NCBI GenBank assembly: GCA_021234155.1
Contig: JAJEKV010000038.1
Span: 9,344,478 to 9,408,477, forward strand
Source: Isoetes taiwanensis
Taxonomy: Eukaryota; Streptophyta; Lycopodiopsida; Isoetales; Isoetaceae
Length of the DNA stretch: 64,000 nucleotides
Reading direction: 5' to 3'
Positions 1 to 12,100 of the stretch are shown here, one piece after another. Numbering within the stretch: position 1 is the stretch's first letter; every line of letters starts with the position of its first letter. The notes beneath the pieces were generated by a model, which saw only the letters and a list, made by a program, of their open reading frames with translations, did not search any database and had not been told where the DNA came from. The translations under genes were made by a program, and so were the position numbers.

Positions 1-866
1 AAAAATAGCTACGCTTGAGTGTGAGCACAAATTGCAATCAGAGTTTTTCATACGCCCAAGTGCTATGAGCTCGGTTTGGAGTAGATGCGGAATGCGATTT
101 AAATTTCTAAGTTTTTTTTTTACTTCGTAATCACCCAGATCTCTATTCTATTTCCTTTTGTACATGACGGATCTAAACTACTATTTGTTTTCTTTGCCAG
201 AATCTTGGATACAAATAACCACCGAAGTTCTATATTGTGGCGAATGGTACAGTGCGCCATTATTTGTCGGCCCGGTAACGCTCGGCTGAGTACGTCATGA
301 CATCCACCGGACTCAGATAGCTTCCAAATGCTATATTAGCCATTGGGCTCTTCATAAAACTCAATCGCTGTGAAGGGCTTGAAATGTTAGTCACATAAAG
401 GGTGCAACCTCACATGTCATATCATATCCGTATGTGCATGCATACACACATCATAAAGGGGTAGAATTCACATAGAATGCACATGGCATGAGGTGCTGTT
501 ACGAGCTCGTGATATATCTAAAATAAGCATGAAGTTTTATATTCGAACACCAAAGTATTTACTAACAATAACGACCCATCACGCAGTGAAACTTGGATGC
601 CACCACGTATGCGCCACAAACATCACGGATGGCCCGAGGGGTTACTTTTCGTCATTTAAAGCTGGCGGTGTGCCATGAGTGGTAAGCTATGAATTAGCGC
701 TATATGTGGTTTATACCATGGTCAACGCTCCGGGTACCTGGGAGCTACAACATGTGATCCACAAGACTAGAAATTCCATCAATTTAAACAACACAAACAA
801 GGTTCTTACCCAATTAAACCAGCAAGGGTAATTCCCCAAGAAATTTTTAAGGAGCCCGATTGGGTT
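1..866. other. No gene recognised, left flank of the LINE
   Basis: AT-rich sequence with only short chance open frames on both strands. I see no splice-supported coding stretch, RNA gene or repeat. It is the pre-insertion flank of the LINE that starts near position 880. Confidence 0.5.
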
Positions 867-879
867 ACAAATATGCATA
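867..879. repeat. Left target-site duplication of the LINE
   Basis: The 13-mer ACAAATATGCATA is repeated exactly at 7247-7259, directly after the poly-A tail of the LINE. This is the usual signature of target-primed reverse transcription. Confidence 0.85.
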
Positions 880-2008
880 GGGAGAAGTCTGATGATAGGC
901 GGCGGACGGCAGGCGTGAGAGGGAGTGCGGTTTGGCGGCCACGGCATCAAGCACAGGTTAGAGCCAGTGTTTTCAGCGAGGACAGCGGGGGCCCTGCGGG
1001 AGGTACTACGTAAGCAGAGTTATCATCATACAGTAGGGCTTGATTCCGGGGTTAGGGAAGATAGTGATGTCCGGCCAATCTTCAAACGGGGAGCTCGAGC
1101 CCCAATCGGCATCTATAAAAAGAACAAATTAGCAGAGTAGCTTAAGGCCTCGAGGCTGATCACCAATCTTCCTCTTGTCGAGAGGATCTAGGGTTACGCA
1201 TTATTTCCTCGAAGCATCAAACCATTCCTTCTCTGGGAAGCTACTACCGAGGTAAATTATGATCTCTTCAATTTTAAATTCAGCCAAATTATTGAAGCTT
1301 ACGCCTAGGAATCTCGGCATACCAGGAGGCTAAAATCAACTCAGATGAGGGATAGAGATAGGCCTTAAAGAAAAAGGCCCCAAGCGTATTGAATGCACGA
1401 GGCGAAGCGGCATTAGCAAGGAGGGAGGATACTCCCACACAAAAATTTCCTGAGCTACTATGGCAGGATGCGGTAATGGAAGACTTAGAGATAGAAGGCA
1501 ATGGAAAGGAAAGACCCGGCCAGTAAACTAGCGAGAACTTCAGACCTGAAGTTCGCGACATCTATAGTAGCGATGGAGGAAAGGAAAGCGGAGATGATCT
1601 GGGAAACTGGTGCCTTACGAGACTATAACCAGGGGAGCACATATATCACCCGGCACATAACTCCCTTGGTACTAAGTGCACCATGTGTTATCGATAAGCC
1701 AGCGGAATAGGGATGAAAAATAAGGGCCCAGATAGTTACATCACGAGAACCGAGTCAAGCGGTGTAGGGATACAAAATAAAGGCCCACAGATTAACTCAG
1801 GGGATAGAGAGTACAATCAAGAGAAGGTCGAGGTGTAGGTTGTACAAGAAATAATACAAGGGATGCGTGGAAGAATAATGACATCAGAGCAAGAGTGAAC
1901 AAACCCAGATTTTTGAATGGATAAAGAACAAGTTACCAACGTAAAGCGACCGGTAAGTTTGAGAGTTGACGCAGACTCTAAAAATAGTGGGCGGGATTTG
2001 CTCAAGAT

Positions 2009-3270
2009 TTGAGCAAACTAAATAAAGGCCAACGATGTAAGGGGAAGAAGATGGAAGTATGGAAGTTGGCGAGGAGTCCAACTTCCCGATTCGTGAAAAT
2101 AGATCACGACATGCACGTAAAATTTGTTGAGAATTTGGTGACACGATCAGTCATAGGCTTCTTTACAGGAGGCTTTCTGGACCTCCGAAAATTGGAATAC
2201 TGGCTCTCAAAGACACACGAAGAAATTAGGGCCTACCTCAACACGAATCGCTAAAGGCTTTGGGAAGTAACTTCTTTCTCATTCTTTTTGATAGCTAAGT
2301 AGTGGTAGATAAGATGGTGTCCCTTGATGTAGACTCATTCATGGGAGAGTACATTTTATATCAATATTACTCACCTGGCTTCTCTCCCTATCAAATCTCG
2401 GCCATCAAAATTCCGTGTTGGTTAGAGATCGAACACTTACCTCCAGACATGTTGGTACCTGAATTCTTAAAGGTCATTGCTAACACAGTAGGAGCATATA
2501 TCTCACATTCCATCGCAAAAGGACCAAAGATTTGTGTAGCAATACCAGCAACGTCAGGCATACCTAAAGGGGTGGTAGTTAAGAGTGGCAAATGCTCTTT
2601 CAAGTTCCCCCTGAAATTGACCAATAGATGGGAAATATACAGAATGTTTTCGGACATAAAGATTGAAGGACTAGAAGAGAACCCCCAAGTCAGGTCTACA
2701 AAAGCTGGGACTCGTCAACAACAAGCTCCGACTGGCCTTAACGATCCTCCCACATCCAATGGTGCACCAATTTGCCACCCCATCACTCAAGTAAGTATCA
2801 CCCCATGCGCCCCTAGCCAGGGAGGTGAGAATCACTGTTCTAACATCGTGGGAAAGCTAGCTAATGTATCGGCAATACAGCCCAGTAATCTCATAAGTCT
2901 ACCAAAAGCAGACGATCAGTCATGGGAAGTGGTAGGTTCCAAACAAAAAGGGAAGACTAGGAACATCGCTCGGAGGAGCGGAGCACTCCGGTCAAAACCT
3001 CTCCCCCAGGCATCTCCAAGTACTCACATTGTTCTAGGAGCAAAAAATCCTTTCTCTCAGTACATTCTGGAAACAACAAACACAGAGAAGGGAACGCTTG
3101 CTGAAGCGGAAGGAGGGATTGAGAGAGATATAGTGGTATATGGGGAATTGGATGAAATAGAAAGAGTCATTCCCCCAAACAAAAATAAGTGGGCGGATCT
3201 AACGGAAGAGGAGGACATGGTGGATGAAGATCCCCCTACTCTAACAAGAAAAAAAAAAACAAAAAGGTAA
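2009..3270 (+). pseudogene. LINE ORF1-like protein, broken
   Basis: Two open stretches in different frames (2009-2254 and 2302-3270) together give an ORF1-type product. The first holds GFFTGGFLDLRKLEYWLS. The second begins with a conserved block (PCWLEIEHLPPDML, then KGPKICVAIPA and KFPLKLTNRWE at residues of about 35-115), followed by a long low-complexity tail rich in Gln, Pro, Ser and Lys. The same blocks recur in order in the element at 31694-34224, which supports a real protein. The layout resembles the DUF4283-like ORF1 of plant L1 LINEs, a nucleic-acid-binding partner of ORF2. I see no intact CCHC knuckle. The frame change near 2255-2301 breaks the ORF. Confidence 0.65.
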
Positions 3271-3339
3271 CAAGCACAAGTCTAGAAGAAGAAGGGTTGG
3301 ATAGCATGAAAAGGAAAAGGGTCAGGAAACATCTCTTTA

Positions 3340-4330
3340 TGAATCATAAAATTCTCGGTTGGAATATTAGGGGAGTAAAATCCTCGAATACAAGAAAGTA
3401 GGTTAGCAAGCGCCATAAAGGGGATCAACAGGATGTGATATGTTTACAAGAACATAAGTGTAAAAAAGGAAGAAATACAGGAGCTGTTCAAAGTAATAGG
3501 CAATGAATGCGGGTGGGTATTCTTTGCGATAAAGGAAACTTCTAGTCTGAGGGACCCTCATCGGCGTGGAAAAAGAAGTAAAAGTATGTGAGTCCACAGT
3601 GTAGGCAGACTTGGGAGATGGTCTCTAATCTTATGGCAACATGAAGGTAAAGTATGGGGCTTGGTGAGCGTCGCCCATAACAACCCCAGAGGCGAGAGGA
3701 GCCCTATGGGCCACTCTTAGGCACAAATTAAAAGGTTTGGGAACAAGGTAGTTTTGGCTAATGGTAGGAGATTTCAATATGGTGGAGGCAGTTGAGGATA
3801 GACAAGGGGTATCATCCGCAATTGTGCATGGGTTTGAGAAAGTCTGATTGGTGCAAAAGCTGTTAGAAGATATAGGCTTCATGGAAGTAGGCGGAGATAA
3901 GGGGCTATACATGGTGTAACCGGATGGATAGGCATGGGTAGGACTTATGCAAGACATGATAGATGCTACATCAACGATGAGGCACTTACCATCCTTCCAA
4001 ATGCGCATAGATCCAACCTTCTACAAAATGCTATCTCGGATCACAATCCCACGGGTCATATCTACCCGTGATTTGCCGATTAGAACCTCTAAAAACAAGA
4101 TTCAAACTCAACACTAGATATCCGAAAGATCCGAGAATTTGTGGAGGCCACAGCAAAAGCATATGGCAATCCCACTTTGAAGCGGGCTCAGGGATGGAAA
4201 CCATGATAACGGCCCCGGGCAATATAAAAATTATGCCAAAAGTTGGGGTAGAGCTAAAGTGCAAAGGGAGAGGGGAGAGTTGGATAGCCTTTACAATCAG
4301 CTCCACTCACTTAGAGCATTGGGCCCGAAT
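3340..4330 (+). pseudogene. LINE ORF2 apurinic-type endonuclease remnant
   Basis: The plus strand gives ILGWNIRGVKSS at 3351-3386, the usual start of the endonuclease/exonuclease/phosphatase fold. LMVGDFNMVEA follows near 3760-3793, with the conserved Gly-Asp-Phe-Asn. SDHNPTG lies near 4035-4055, the C-terminal Ser-Asp-His of the family. These motifs are in the family order at plausible spacing, but stops and frame changes separate them. In a live element this domain nicks the target DNA for priming. Confidence 0.7.
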
Positions 4331-4559
4331 GATGGGATAGAGGAGAAGGGAATAATAGAACAGATAAAGGCACTAGAGGAAGTCAAGATAATGGAGAACG
4401 GTGATGCAAAGCGGGATTGACTTGGCTAAATGAAGGTGATAAATGCACCAAGTTCTTCTTTAAGTCGTGAAAAGAAAAGAAGAGGTCGTCTACTCTATCA
4501 ACCATTGCACTAGGCGACGGCTCGACCCTCAAATCCCCAGGGGATCTAAAAAGGTACTT

Positions 4560-5963
4560 ATATAATCATTTCCAAGGTTTTTTTGGGGAACATAACCTAC
4601 CATTCCAAGATACATACGAAGAGTTAGTGATCTCAAAAGTTTCACCTATAATGAGCTCTAGCCAAAAAGATATTCTGAGTCGCTCTCTCTCTATGGAGGA
4701 TCTTGAAAAAGCCACCCTCTTATTGGCTAAGAATAAATGTCCGGGTATGGATGGAATTCCCATCGAATTCTACCAATGCAATTGGGAATGGATTAAAAAT
4801 GATATCTTTTCGACATACACGGACTTCTTGCAAGCTGAAAATTTAAACCCAAGATTGAATCTGTCGCATTGCCACGGTACCTAAGTGCAAGGAGCCAAGC
4901 ACAATTAATGATTGGAGGCCTATCACACTCCTATCTGCATTTTACAAAATCATAGCCAAGGCTATGGCAGAGAAGATCAAACCAATTTTAGCGGAAGGTA
5001 TCTCACAGGCCCAATCTGGCTTCTTACCCAGGGTAGGAGTATTCCGAGCAATGTGGCGCCAGACTTTTGAAGGGTTGTAATCGGGCCGAAAAACAGGACA
5101 AAAGTAGCCTATCTAAAGCTAGATTTCACCAAGGCATATGACAAAGCATTAGATGGAGTTTTCGCATAAAATGATGCTCTGCCGGGTTGTGGGGATATTT
5201 TTACGAAGGGGTAATGAAACTATTGAGATCACTCGAGCCTCAGTCTTATTTCAAGGTGAATCATCTCCTATATTTGAGATTAAGAGGGGCATCAGGCAAG
5301 GTTGTCCCCTTGCTCCCTTCCTCTTCAATATAGCAGCAGAAGCTCTCTCACAGTTATTCCTGCAAGCATCTGCAGACGGTCTCATTCAGGGACTAGAAAT
5401 GTGGGACGGTTCTCAACAAATCAGTAAACCGGTGCATGCACCGACTCATTTACATTTTATCGAGGCAGAGGAAAACAATATGTCATGTGCAGGACAACTA
5501 CTGGCCACCTTCTCAATAGCTTCAGGTTGCCTCATAAATTGGAAAAAATGCTCAGTGCAGTGGCCTTTGGAGAACAGGCATCCCATATGTTTGGAAAGCT
5601 TACCATGGAAAATTATCCCTGAGGGTGAACACTCCAACTTGTTAGGAATCCCGATGGGCATTAACATCACTAGTGCACCTAATATGGGATGAAATGCTAC
5701 TAGGCCTACATAAACACCTAAATTGGTGGAAGGTAGCAAAGTTATCCCTTGCGGGGAGGATTACCGTGGCAAAACATGTGCTAAGTAATACTTATGTATA
5801 CATATCATCAATTCTACTTGCTCGAGGGAGAAGGTGCGGGGAGTTAGAAGGGTTGATTCAAACTTCGCCCGGGGAGGTAATGAAGAAGGTGCAACGATCA
5901 AAATTGCTTGGTGGAAGTGCAAGAGGGACAAAAGCAGAAGGGGAATTGGTATGTTTGACATAG
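4560..5963 (+). pseudogene. LINE ORF2 reverse transcriptase, broken
   Basis: Readable motifs in order: KNKCPGMDGIPIEFY (about 4733-4775), an ITLLSAFYKIIAKAMAEKIK-like block (4923-4980), AYLKLDFTKAYDKA (about 5108-5150), RGIRQGCPLAPFLFNIAAEA (about 5285-5342), and a thumb segment around HKHLNWWKVAKLSLAGRITV (5710-5770). The place that should carry the catalytic Tyr/Phe-x-Asp-Asp reads HLHFIEAEENN near 5450-5480, so both active-site aspartates are gone. Several frame changes are also present. The polymerase is dead. Confidence 0.8.
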
Positions 5964-6536
5964 TCTTCAGAGCAAAGTATTAATAGCCAAATTCATATGG
6001 ATGATTCTTCAGGAAAGGGTGAAGTCTCGGGTTTGCACCTCATCAACCAAGCTCTATTGTATTCTTGTAAGCATAGTAAGCCTTACGTCAAGGTGTCGCT
6101 TCCATGGTCTCTCTTCTTTGATCTCAAGCCATGTAAAAAGCCTCCCCTTTACGAAGGGTCTTATTTCGCTTGGAATGCCATAAAGAAACTATTCACGCTT
6201 GATATCGGCAAATTTAAAGCGGGGACCTCCCTCCATGGTGGGTACCGGTGGAATTGCACAATAAACAAGGCCCATTAGGTATAGTGGCGGGGCGAGGATT
6301 GTGAAGAGATGGAAAAAGCGTGGTATACACTCTTGTGCTCGGTGGTATATGGGAGAGCACGGCCGGTTGGGAAGCATTTCAAGCCTGTTTTTTGGTTTAA
6401 AGGAGGAGGCACAAGATAATTTGGGAATGTGTGGCTTCCGTGCTCCCAAACACAATAAATAGAGGAGATCAAAGTCCATGGGTCGTACATCCTTCGATCT
6501 GACCAAACAAGTTTGTGAAGTCATGCTTCTGATGGT

Positions 6537-6911
6537 TTGAAGACTAAGGGATTTCTTCCGGTATCTCCCAAGTGGGAGCTAGTGATCACGGAGGACATCC
6601 TTAAAAACATCTGGAGAAACGCTTGGCTGAAATTCCTCCCTCCACGAATCAACGCCTTTCTTTGGCAAGTGATCCATGGGGTCCCAAGGGTCAATCATCT
6701 AGTCTCCAAATGGGACAATAACGTGAGCCCACTTTGCCCTATGTGTGAAGAGGAAGAAGAATCTATAGAACATTGTGCGTGGAATGTGGGATGCCGCAAA
6801 AGTATGGGCCTGGAGTCGGATAGGTTCGAATACCCCTTAGGAACCAAAGAATTCTTTGCTAGAATTCTCCCTCCGAATGGTGTCCCAAGAAGAAGATTTC
6901 TTTTCACATAG
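6537..6911 (+). pseudogene. LINE ORF2 C-terminal zf-RVT domain
   Basis: An open stretch reads WRNAWLKFLPPRINAFLWQV and then CPMCEEEEESIEHCAW. This is the Cys-x2-Cys ... His-x-Cys zinc-binding region that plant L1-type LINEs carry after the polymerase. It is in the same orientation and order as the RT upstream. Its own frame is open for 124 codons, but it is disconnected from the RT by frame breaks. Confidence 0.75.
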
Positions 6912-7246
6912 CGAGGGGCACGGGACGATCGGTCAACATGGAAAAGGAGGAATGCCCGAAGTCTTCACCGAGAATCGGGGAGGTATTCATATCATCAACT
7001 CGACTACTTCACCGGTACTTGAAAGACTTAAAAATTTAGGCTAGTTTTTAAATGTGAAGAAGAGGTAAAGGAAGAAATATGGGGCACCTATTTTAATCTG
7101 GTCTAGGTCGGGAAAGAGAATAGTACAAGCTGGAGCTACGTAGCTACCCCCATCTCATATTCGTGGATGGGTGCACCTCTGCCATGTGGCTTTGTATCAT
7201 TCTCTCCAAGTAAATAAAATCTTTTTTATCCCTCAAAAAAAAAAAA

Positions 7247-7259
7247 ACAAATATGCATA
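7247..7259. repeat. Right target-site duplication of the LINE
   Basis: Exact copy of 867-879, immediately after the poly-A run. Confidence 0.85.
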
Positions 7260-7373
7260 TTGTATGGTTTGGGAAACTTCTATTGTCAACCTTTCCACCA
7301 TGCATATGGCTTTATTGGAGATGGCTGAAAAGTGTAGTAGCCTATCGTATGATAAAAGGTTAGAAAAGTAACC

Positions 7374-7399
7374 ATCATGATCATTTTTATGATCATGAT
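7374..7399. repeat. Perfect 10-bp palindrome with 6-nt spacer
   Basis: ATCATGATCA, then TTTTTA, then TGATCATGAT. A short hairpin in AT-rich non-coding DNA. No nearby gene uses it in any way I can see. Confidence 0.7.
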
Positions 7400-7571
7400 A
7401 AAAGGGTAATTTCATGATTATTTTTTCCATCATGACAAAATGACCAATATGCATGAATTCGATGAAATATATGATATTGGAAAGGAGGTTGCAATATTTA
7501 ATTGTTGATTGATTGCTTCATAGCATAATCATGTATGCTATTTATAAATTATTAATGTATTATTATTTTAT

Positions 7572-7814
7572 ATGCTCTTTGATTCTTTTGAAAATGACTT
7601 AAAAGGAAACGAAACCATGCGTGGAATATTTAGAAAGTGTTATACCTATGTGAAAGGGTGGTCTTGCAAATTCCACCATTCAAAAGGGCATCAGAGAACA
7701 CATGTAAAGGCGGGCATTACAAATCCCACTATTAAAGAGGGCATAAGAGAACTTGTGCAGAGATGGGAAGAAGAGGAGAAAGTGAAATTAGTTTTATGGC
7801 AAGAGCATATGTAA
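7572..7814 (+). other. Short ORF with two copies of an 18-residue repeat
   Basis: An 80-codon open frame. Its middle consists of two imperfect copies of a 54-bp unit in tandem (about 7650-7757): VKGWSCKFHHSKGHQRTH, then VKAGITNPTIKEGIRELV. The tail is acidic and basic (RWEEEEKVK). I do not recognise a family, and there are no splice sites or promoter that would make it a gene. It may be a fragment of a decayed element. Confidence 0.25.
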
Positions 7815-7973
7815 GCGCCCAAAATACTGGACAAAGTCATGTTAAAATCACGCAAATCCAAGTCAACGCCATACAAGAATCCACATACTTTTTGTAGGTC
7901 GTGGTTATAACATGACATAGGATGAAATATTCTATGGATATGTTGATCTAGTATCATGGAATTGAGGGTAAAA

Positions 7974-8498
7974 TTAATTTACCCTTAATGTTCCGATAAC
8001 TGTGCGGCGTGATTTCATCCGATAAAATCCCAAAATCACGCAGTAACTGCACTGACTGCGCCTGCCCCTTAGAAGATTTTTTGGCTAAGATTTTGGAGTG
8101 GACATATTTCGGTCCATCTAGCTCCAAATCCATTCAGGCCACGTCCATAGTGGTCGAAATGAGGCGGATTAGCGCTTCTGATCACTGCAGGCCAAAAACT
8201 AGATCAGATTGTATCGGTTGCAATTGAGCAAACATCTGCCCTCACAATTGCATAGCAACCGGGCAGGTGATTATGTGGGACGAAATTTTTTCCAGTGCTT
8301 GTGCCGAATGAAAATTTTTGGACGAAATCAAGCCGCAAAGGTATTACTGGTTCACATATAATGAAGGCCCCATCACTGTCGTGTAAAAAGGCTCGCTTTT
8401 TTACATGGACCATCAACTGCACGCCAATTAGCACAGGGCAAAACATGGACCCTCTCCGGCGATGGTTGGATGTGAACCCAGCCTAAGGGTAAATTTAA
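7974..8498. mobile_element. Possible MITE with TTAA ends
   Basis: The left end reads TTAATTTACCCTTAATG. The right end, reverse-complemented, reads TTAAATTTACCCTTAGGC. This gives a roughly 10-bp terminal inverted repeat (TTTACCCTTA) next to TTAA on both sides. The 525-bp interior has no credible coding frame. TTAA targets are typical of piggyBac-like elements. With such short repeats, chance cannot be excluded. Confidence 0.35.
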
Positions 8499-8699
8499 CT
8501 TCACTCACGTGGAATTGATGGTAGAAGATGATTTTGAGGGAAAATACTTTGCCACATAGTTGCACACGTATAAGATCCGGCCCCTAGATTCCATCGTGGA
8601 GAGATGGCCAGAATGGGCCAGTGGCCATAAAGGAGAAGCTTTTGCAGAAGCATGGCTTTCCCATGATGGAGAGGAAGGGCATCCCAACAGTCTTTATTT

Positions 8700-9047
8700 T
8701 TTGAAAAGTGGCATTCAATGGCCAATTACACTCTCTTCAAAAATTTGCCGCTTTATCCTCCGTTCTGTTCCTCGCTATTCCGTCCATTTCGTACTTCTTC
8801 CTTCTTCTGCCGGAGTTTCAAGCCATAGCCACCCGATCGACCTCTCTGATGAGGCCTTTTGGCCTTTTGTTACCATATTCTGAATCAATCGCATCATCAG
8901 CGATCGCTGCCTCATTTTTTTTCGAGTTTTTTTCATATCCATACCTGCCCATTCTGGCCACCAGCAGCATCGATGGATTTTTGCTCTTCCAATCGATCTC
9001 CTTGAGCTTGGCATTGGTCCTCGGAGCAATTAACATGTCTCTTCAGG
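8700..9047 (+). promoter_or_regulatory. Probable CHUP1 5' leader exon
   Basis: A pyrimidine-rich stretch upstream of the CHUP1 start ends in CTTCAG followed by GTTTGATA, a fair splice donor at 9047/9048. It could join an acceptor just before 9163 to form a spliced 5' UTR. The promoter itself is not clear. Inference only. Confidence 0.3.
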
Positions 9048-9162
9048 TTTGATACGTACAATGGATTTGAAGCGGCAAAATGCCTGCTATTTGATTTGAT
9101 GCTGGTACCTTAGTTGTTTACGGAAGGCAGATCCGAACAGAGTGAATAATTTAGACGCATTC

Positions 9163-12100
9163 ATGTTGTTGCAATTGGGTATTGCATTGACTTGCTCAGT
9201 CGCTTCCTTCAGCTTCTCTCCTACCAAGATCAACCCTAATGAGTCGATCATTGAATGTGGTAAGGTTCTTATACCAATTTTTTTTATAGTTTGTACGATG
9301 CCAGTAATACTTTTGCTTAGTTCTATGACTATCTCACTATAGCTAGTGCCTGTGAACATGAGGATTACTTAATTCTATCTCTGTCAATCTCTTCAAGTGC
9401 TTAAAATACATTATAATTCAGAGGAAGAGGTTGCTGATGAGGATGGGTGTGGAAAATCACACCATGAGGCCAAAACGAGATTATGCTTTGAACCTAAGAC
9501 CAAAAAGGTAAACTATCTTTATTTAATCTTCTTCCAAATGATAAACACTGATGATTATGGTTATCTCACTCAGATAGATGAGAAAGTGGACGGCATGAGT
9601 CCTGCTAGCGCTATAACTTCCCTTGGGGATAGTGATCTTAATGCGCTGTTGCTTCCAGAATTAGAAGATCTGTTTCCTGCAGAAAATGGCATGAGTTTTA
9701 TTTCGCCTCCAAGAAGGGATTTCAAGTCATTGCCTAAACATGAGAAAACGTTGCGAGCTAGAAAGAATTTATCCATTTGGTTGGATAATGAGGAGATTGA
9801 AAACCATGAGCCAACACCAGGTATTTTCCATGGAGAAAAGGACCGATCACAGGATGGTCTTAGAAGCAAGCCACAAAAGAAAGGCAAATCATCCACCAAA
9901 TCAATTGCTGTTCTGCGAGATAGGCCTGGTGGTGGCAAACATGGTTCAATGGAGTTGGAAGATTTGGAACACAAGAGAAGTTGCTTAGATGAGCGTGACC
10001 AAAACATGCTGGAATGTTCTTCTTTCACAGACCAACACAATGCCCCAGATGTAAACTTTGCAAATAAGAAAGTGGATGTTACGCCAGATGTTGCTGTTGA
10101 ACTAAACAACTTAAGAATAGCAGTTGCAGAATTAAGAGAGAGAGAAGGTATTATTCAAGGGGAGCTGTTAGAGTACTACGGTCTAGAAGAGCAACATAGT
10201 TATGTGATTGAACTTGAAAAAGATCTGAGTAAGAAGGTTGCAGAGATTGAGGATCTAAAATTACAGGTTTTCACTTTGGAGAGACAGAAAAAGGAGATAT
10301 CTGAGGAGGCCACTATCATTGAAGGCATAAAGGATGAGCTAATTATGGAGGCAGAAGAAGAGCTCAGGATGAAACAAGCTGAAATTGGAGATCTGAATTC
10401 GAGGTTATACTTTCTGGAATGGGAGATGCGTGAAAAAGATGCTACAAGTGACTTACAGAAAGAACTCGCAGAGGCCAAACATAAGATTAATGAATTGCAA
10501 CGACAGATTCATACAGAGATGGGTAGGACTCAAATGCAAAGATTAAAAGAGAAAGTAAAAGCATTGCATGGAAAAGATGAAAATAAGTGTGACCAAGACA
10601 TTGACATTGAAAAGAAACTTCAGGCTGCTAAAATCTTGGAGGTTGAGGTGGTTGAATTGCGACGGAGAAATAAAGATCTTGAACATCAAAAGAGGGAGCT
10701 GAATATGAAACTTGCTGCAGCGGATTCACAGATCAATGTGCTCTCTAGAAAAACTGAGGTATTTTTTCATATAAGAAATTTTGCTCTAGAATAAGGCTAA
10801 GTAAAACCAGGATTATGAAGTTTTAACTCGACGTGTTTTTTGCGCCATAAAAATGATGGAAGATAACACGTGATTAAAATTGTTTTCTGGAGGGATTTAG
10901 TCTTTGTGGCAGTATTTGCCAAAGGCTTACCTTATGTAATCTTTTTAGGCATTTCTTAAATTTGGTCACACAGTTTCCTTAAAGGGTTCTACTTAGAATA
11001 CATTGGCTCTTCCACCTGCTACATTTCAAATTTTAGTTGACAAAAATTTGATAGCACAACAGTCTATATTTGGCTCTAACATTTTGGGAAGCACAGAGCA
11101 GAAAGACTCTGACTGGTTGCCTATGCATCATGAGAGAATGCGAATGCTTTTTCTAATGCAGATCTTCCAAGTGTGATCTGTAAATTCTTTTTGGCTAACG
11201 TGAAATGCTTGACCTTCGAATGAGCCACGTGATTCAGTTCTCATCCTCAGTAGGCCCACACCCTGTCTCAGGTAGGAGCCTAGAAGCCAGGTTTTGGAAT
11301 ATAGCTGCGTTTTTAACAATTTTTCAGCATGGTTATATCTGCTAGTGGTTCTGAAAGTTTTGTCTTTACCTTTTTCCACTTTTAAGGTCTGAATGATAGG
11401 CGCCCCGACCAGATTGCTCATTCAGCTTGCAGGGAATAAGAACAAGAAAAAATGAGCCTAAAAGGAATCCAATGACTCGAAACCGCTAACAACAAAACTC
11501 ATTGTACCATCAAGCCCAGTGGCAGCATCTATAGCTATCCAACTCTTTACGATTAACCATCTACATGCCAATAACCGGATACTTACTTCTCTTCCATGTT
11601 GTCTAGACACTGTCTGTGCTCATACCTTATGATATCTCTTAGGACCTTGTAACTGATAACATTGCATGTACTATGACAGAGTGATATAATTGCAAAGGTT
11701 GAAGCAGAAGCTGCATCATTGAAACGGGCAAATGAGGATTTATGTAAGCAGGTGGAAACTCTGCAAAGCAATAGATTTAGCGAGGTGGAAGAGATTGTCT
11801 ACTTACGGTGGATTAATGCATGCTTACGCTACGAGCTACGAAGTTTGCAGTCTCTGGTCGAAGCTAAAGCTCCATCTCTTGAACTCAATAAAAGCGCTAG
11901 TCCAAGGTCTCAAGAGAAAGCGAAACAGTTAATATTGGAATATGGACGCCCGAGAGAAGAACAGGAGGATTCTGCTTACGACAGTACATCCTCACAACCG
12001 TCTGTGTCATCCTCATGTATATCATCTGATGGCTTGAGACAGGAGGAGCACGGTCAAGAATCCTGCTCTAAAACATCCCGCATCATAAAGAGGCTCAAAA

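Larger units (their letters stand above)
880..7246 (+). mobile_element. Structurally complete but decayed L1-type LINE
   Basis: The order is 5' leader (880 to about 2000), ORF1-like region, AP-type endonuclease, reverse transcriptase, zf-RVT C-terminal zinc region, short 3' UTR and a poly-A tail at about 7234-7246. A perfect 13-bp target duplication brackets it, so the ends are fixed by sequence and the insertion (6,367 bp) is not 5'-truncated. Reading frames are broken by many small indels and stops in ORF1, endonuclease and RT, so it cannot move itself. The exact target duplication beside such decayed ORFs could mean mutation of a long-quiet element, a copy inserted in trans from a decayed master, or sequence errors. 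RT and zf-RVT domain order matches plant L1 elements. Confidence 0.85.

Noticed and set aside
9570-10109. 179-codon minus-strand frame
   Set aside because: Antisense shadow of CHUP1 exon 3.
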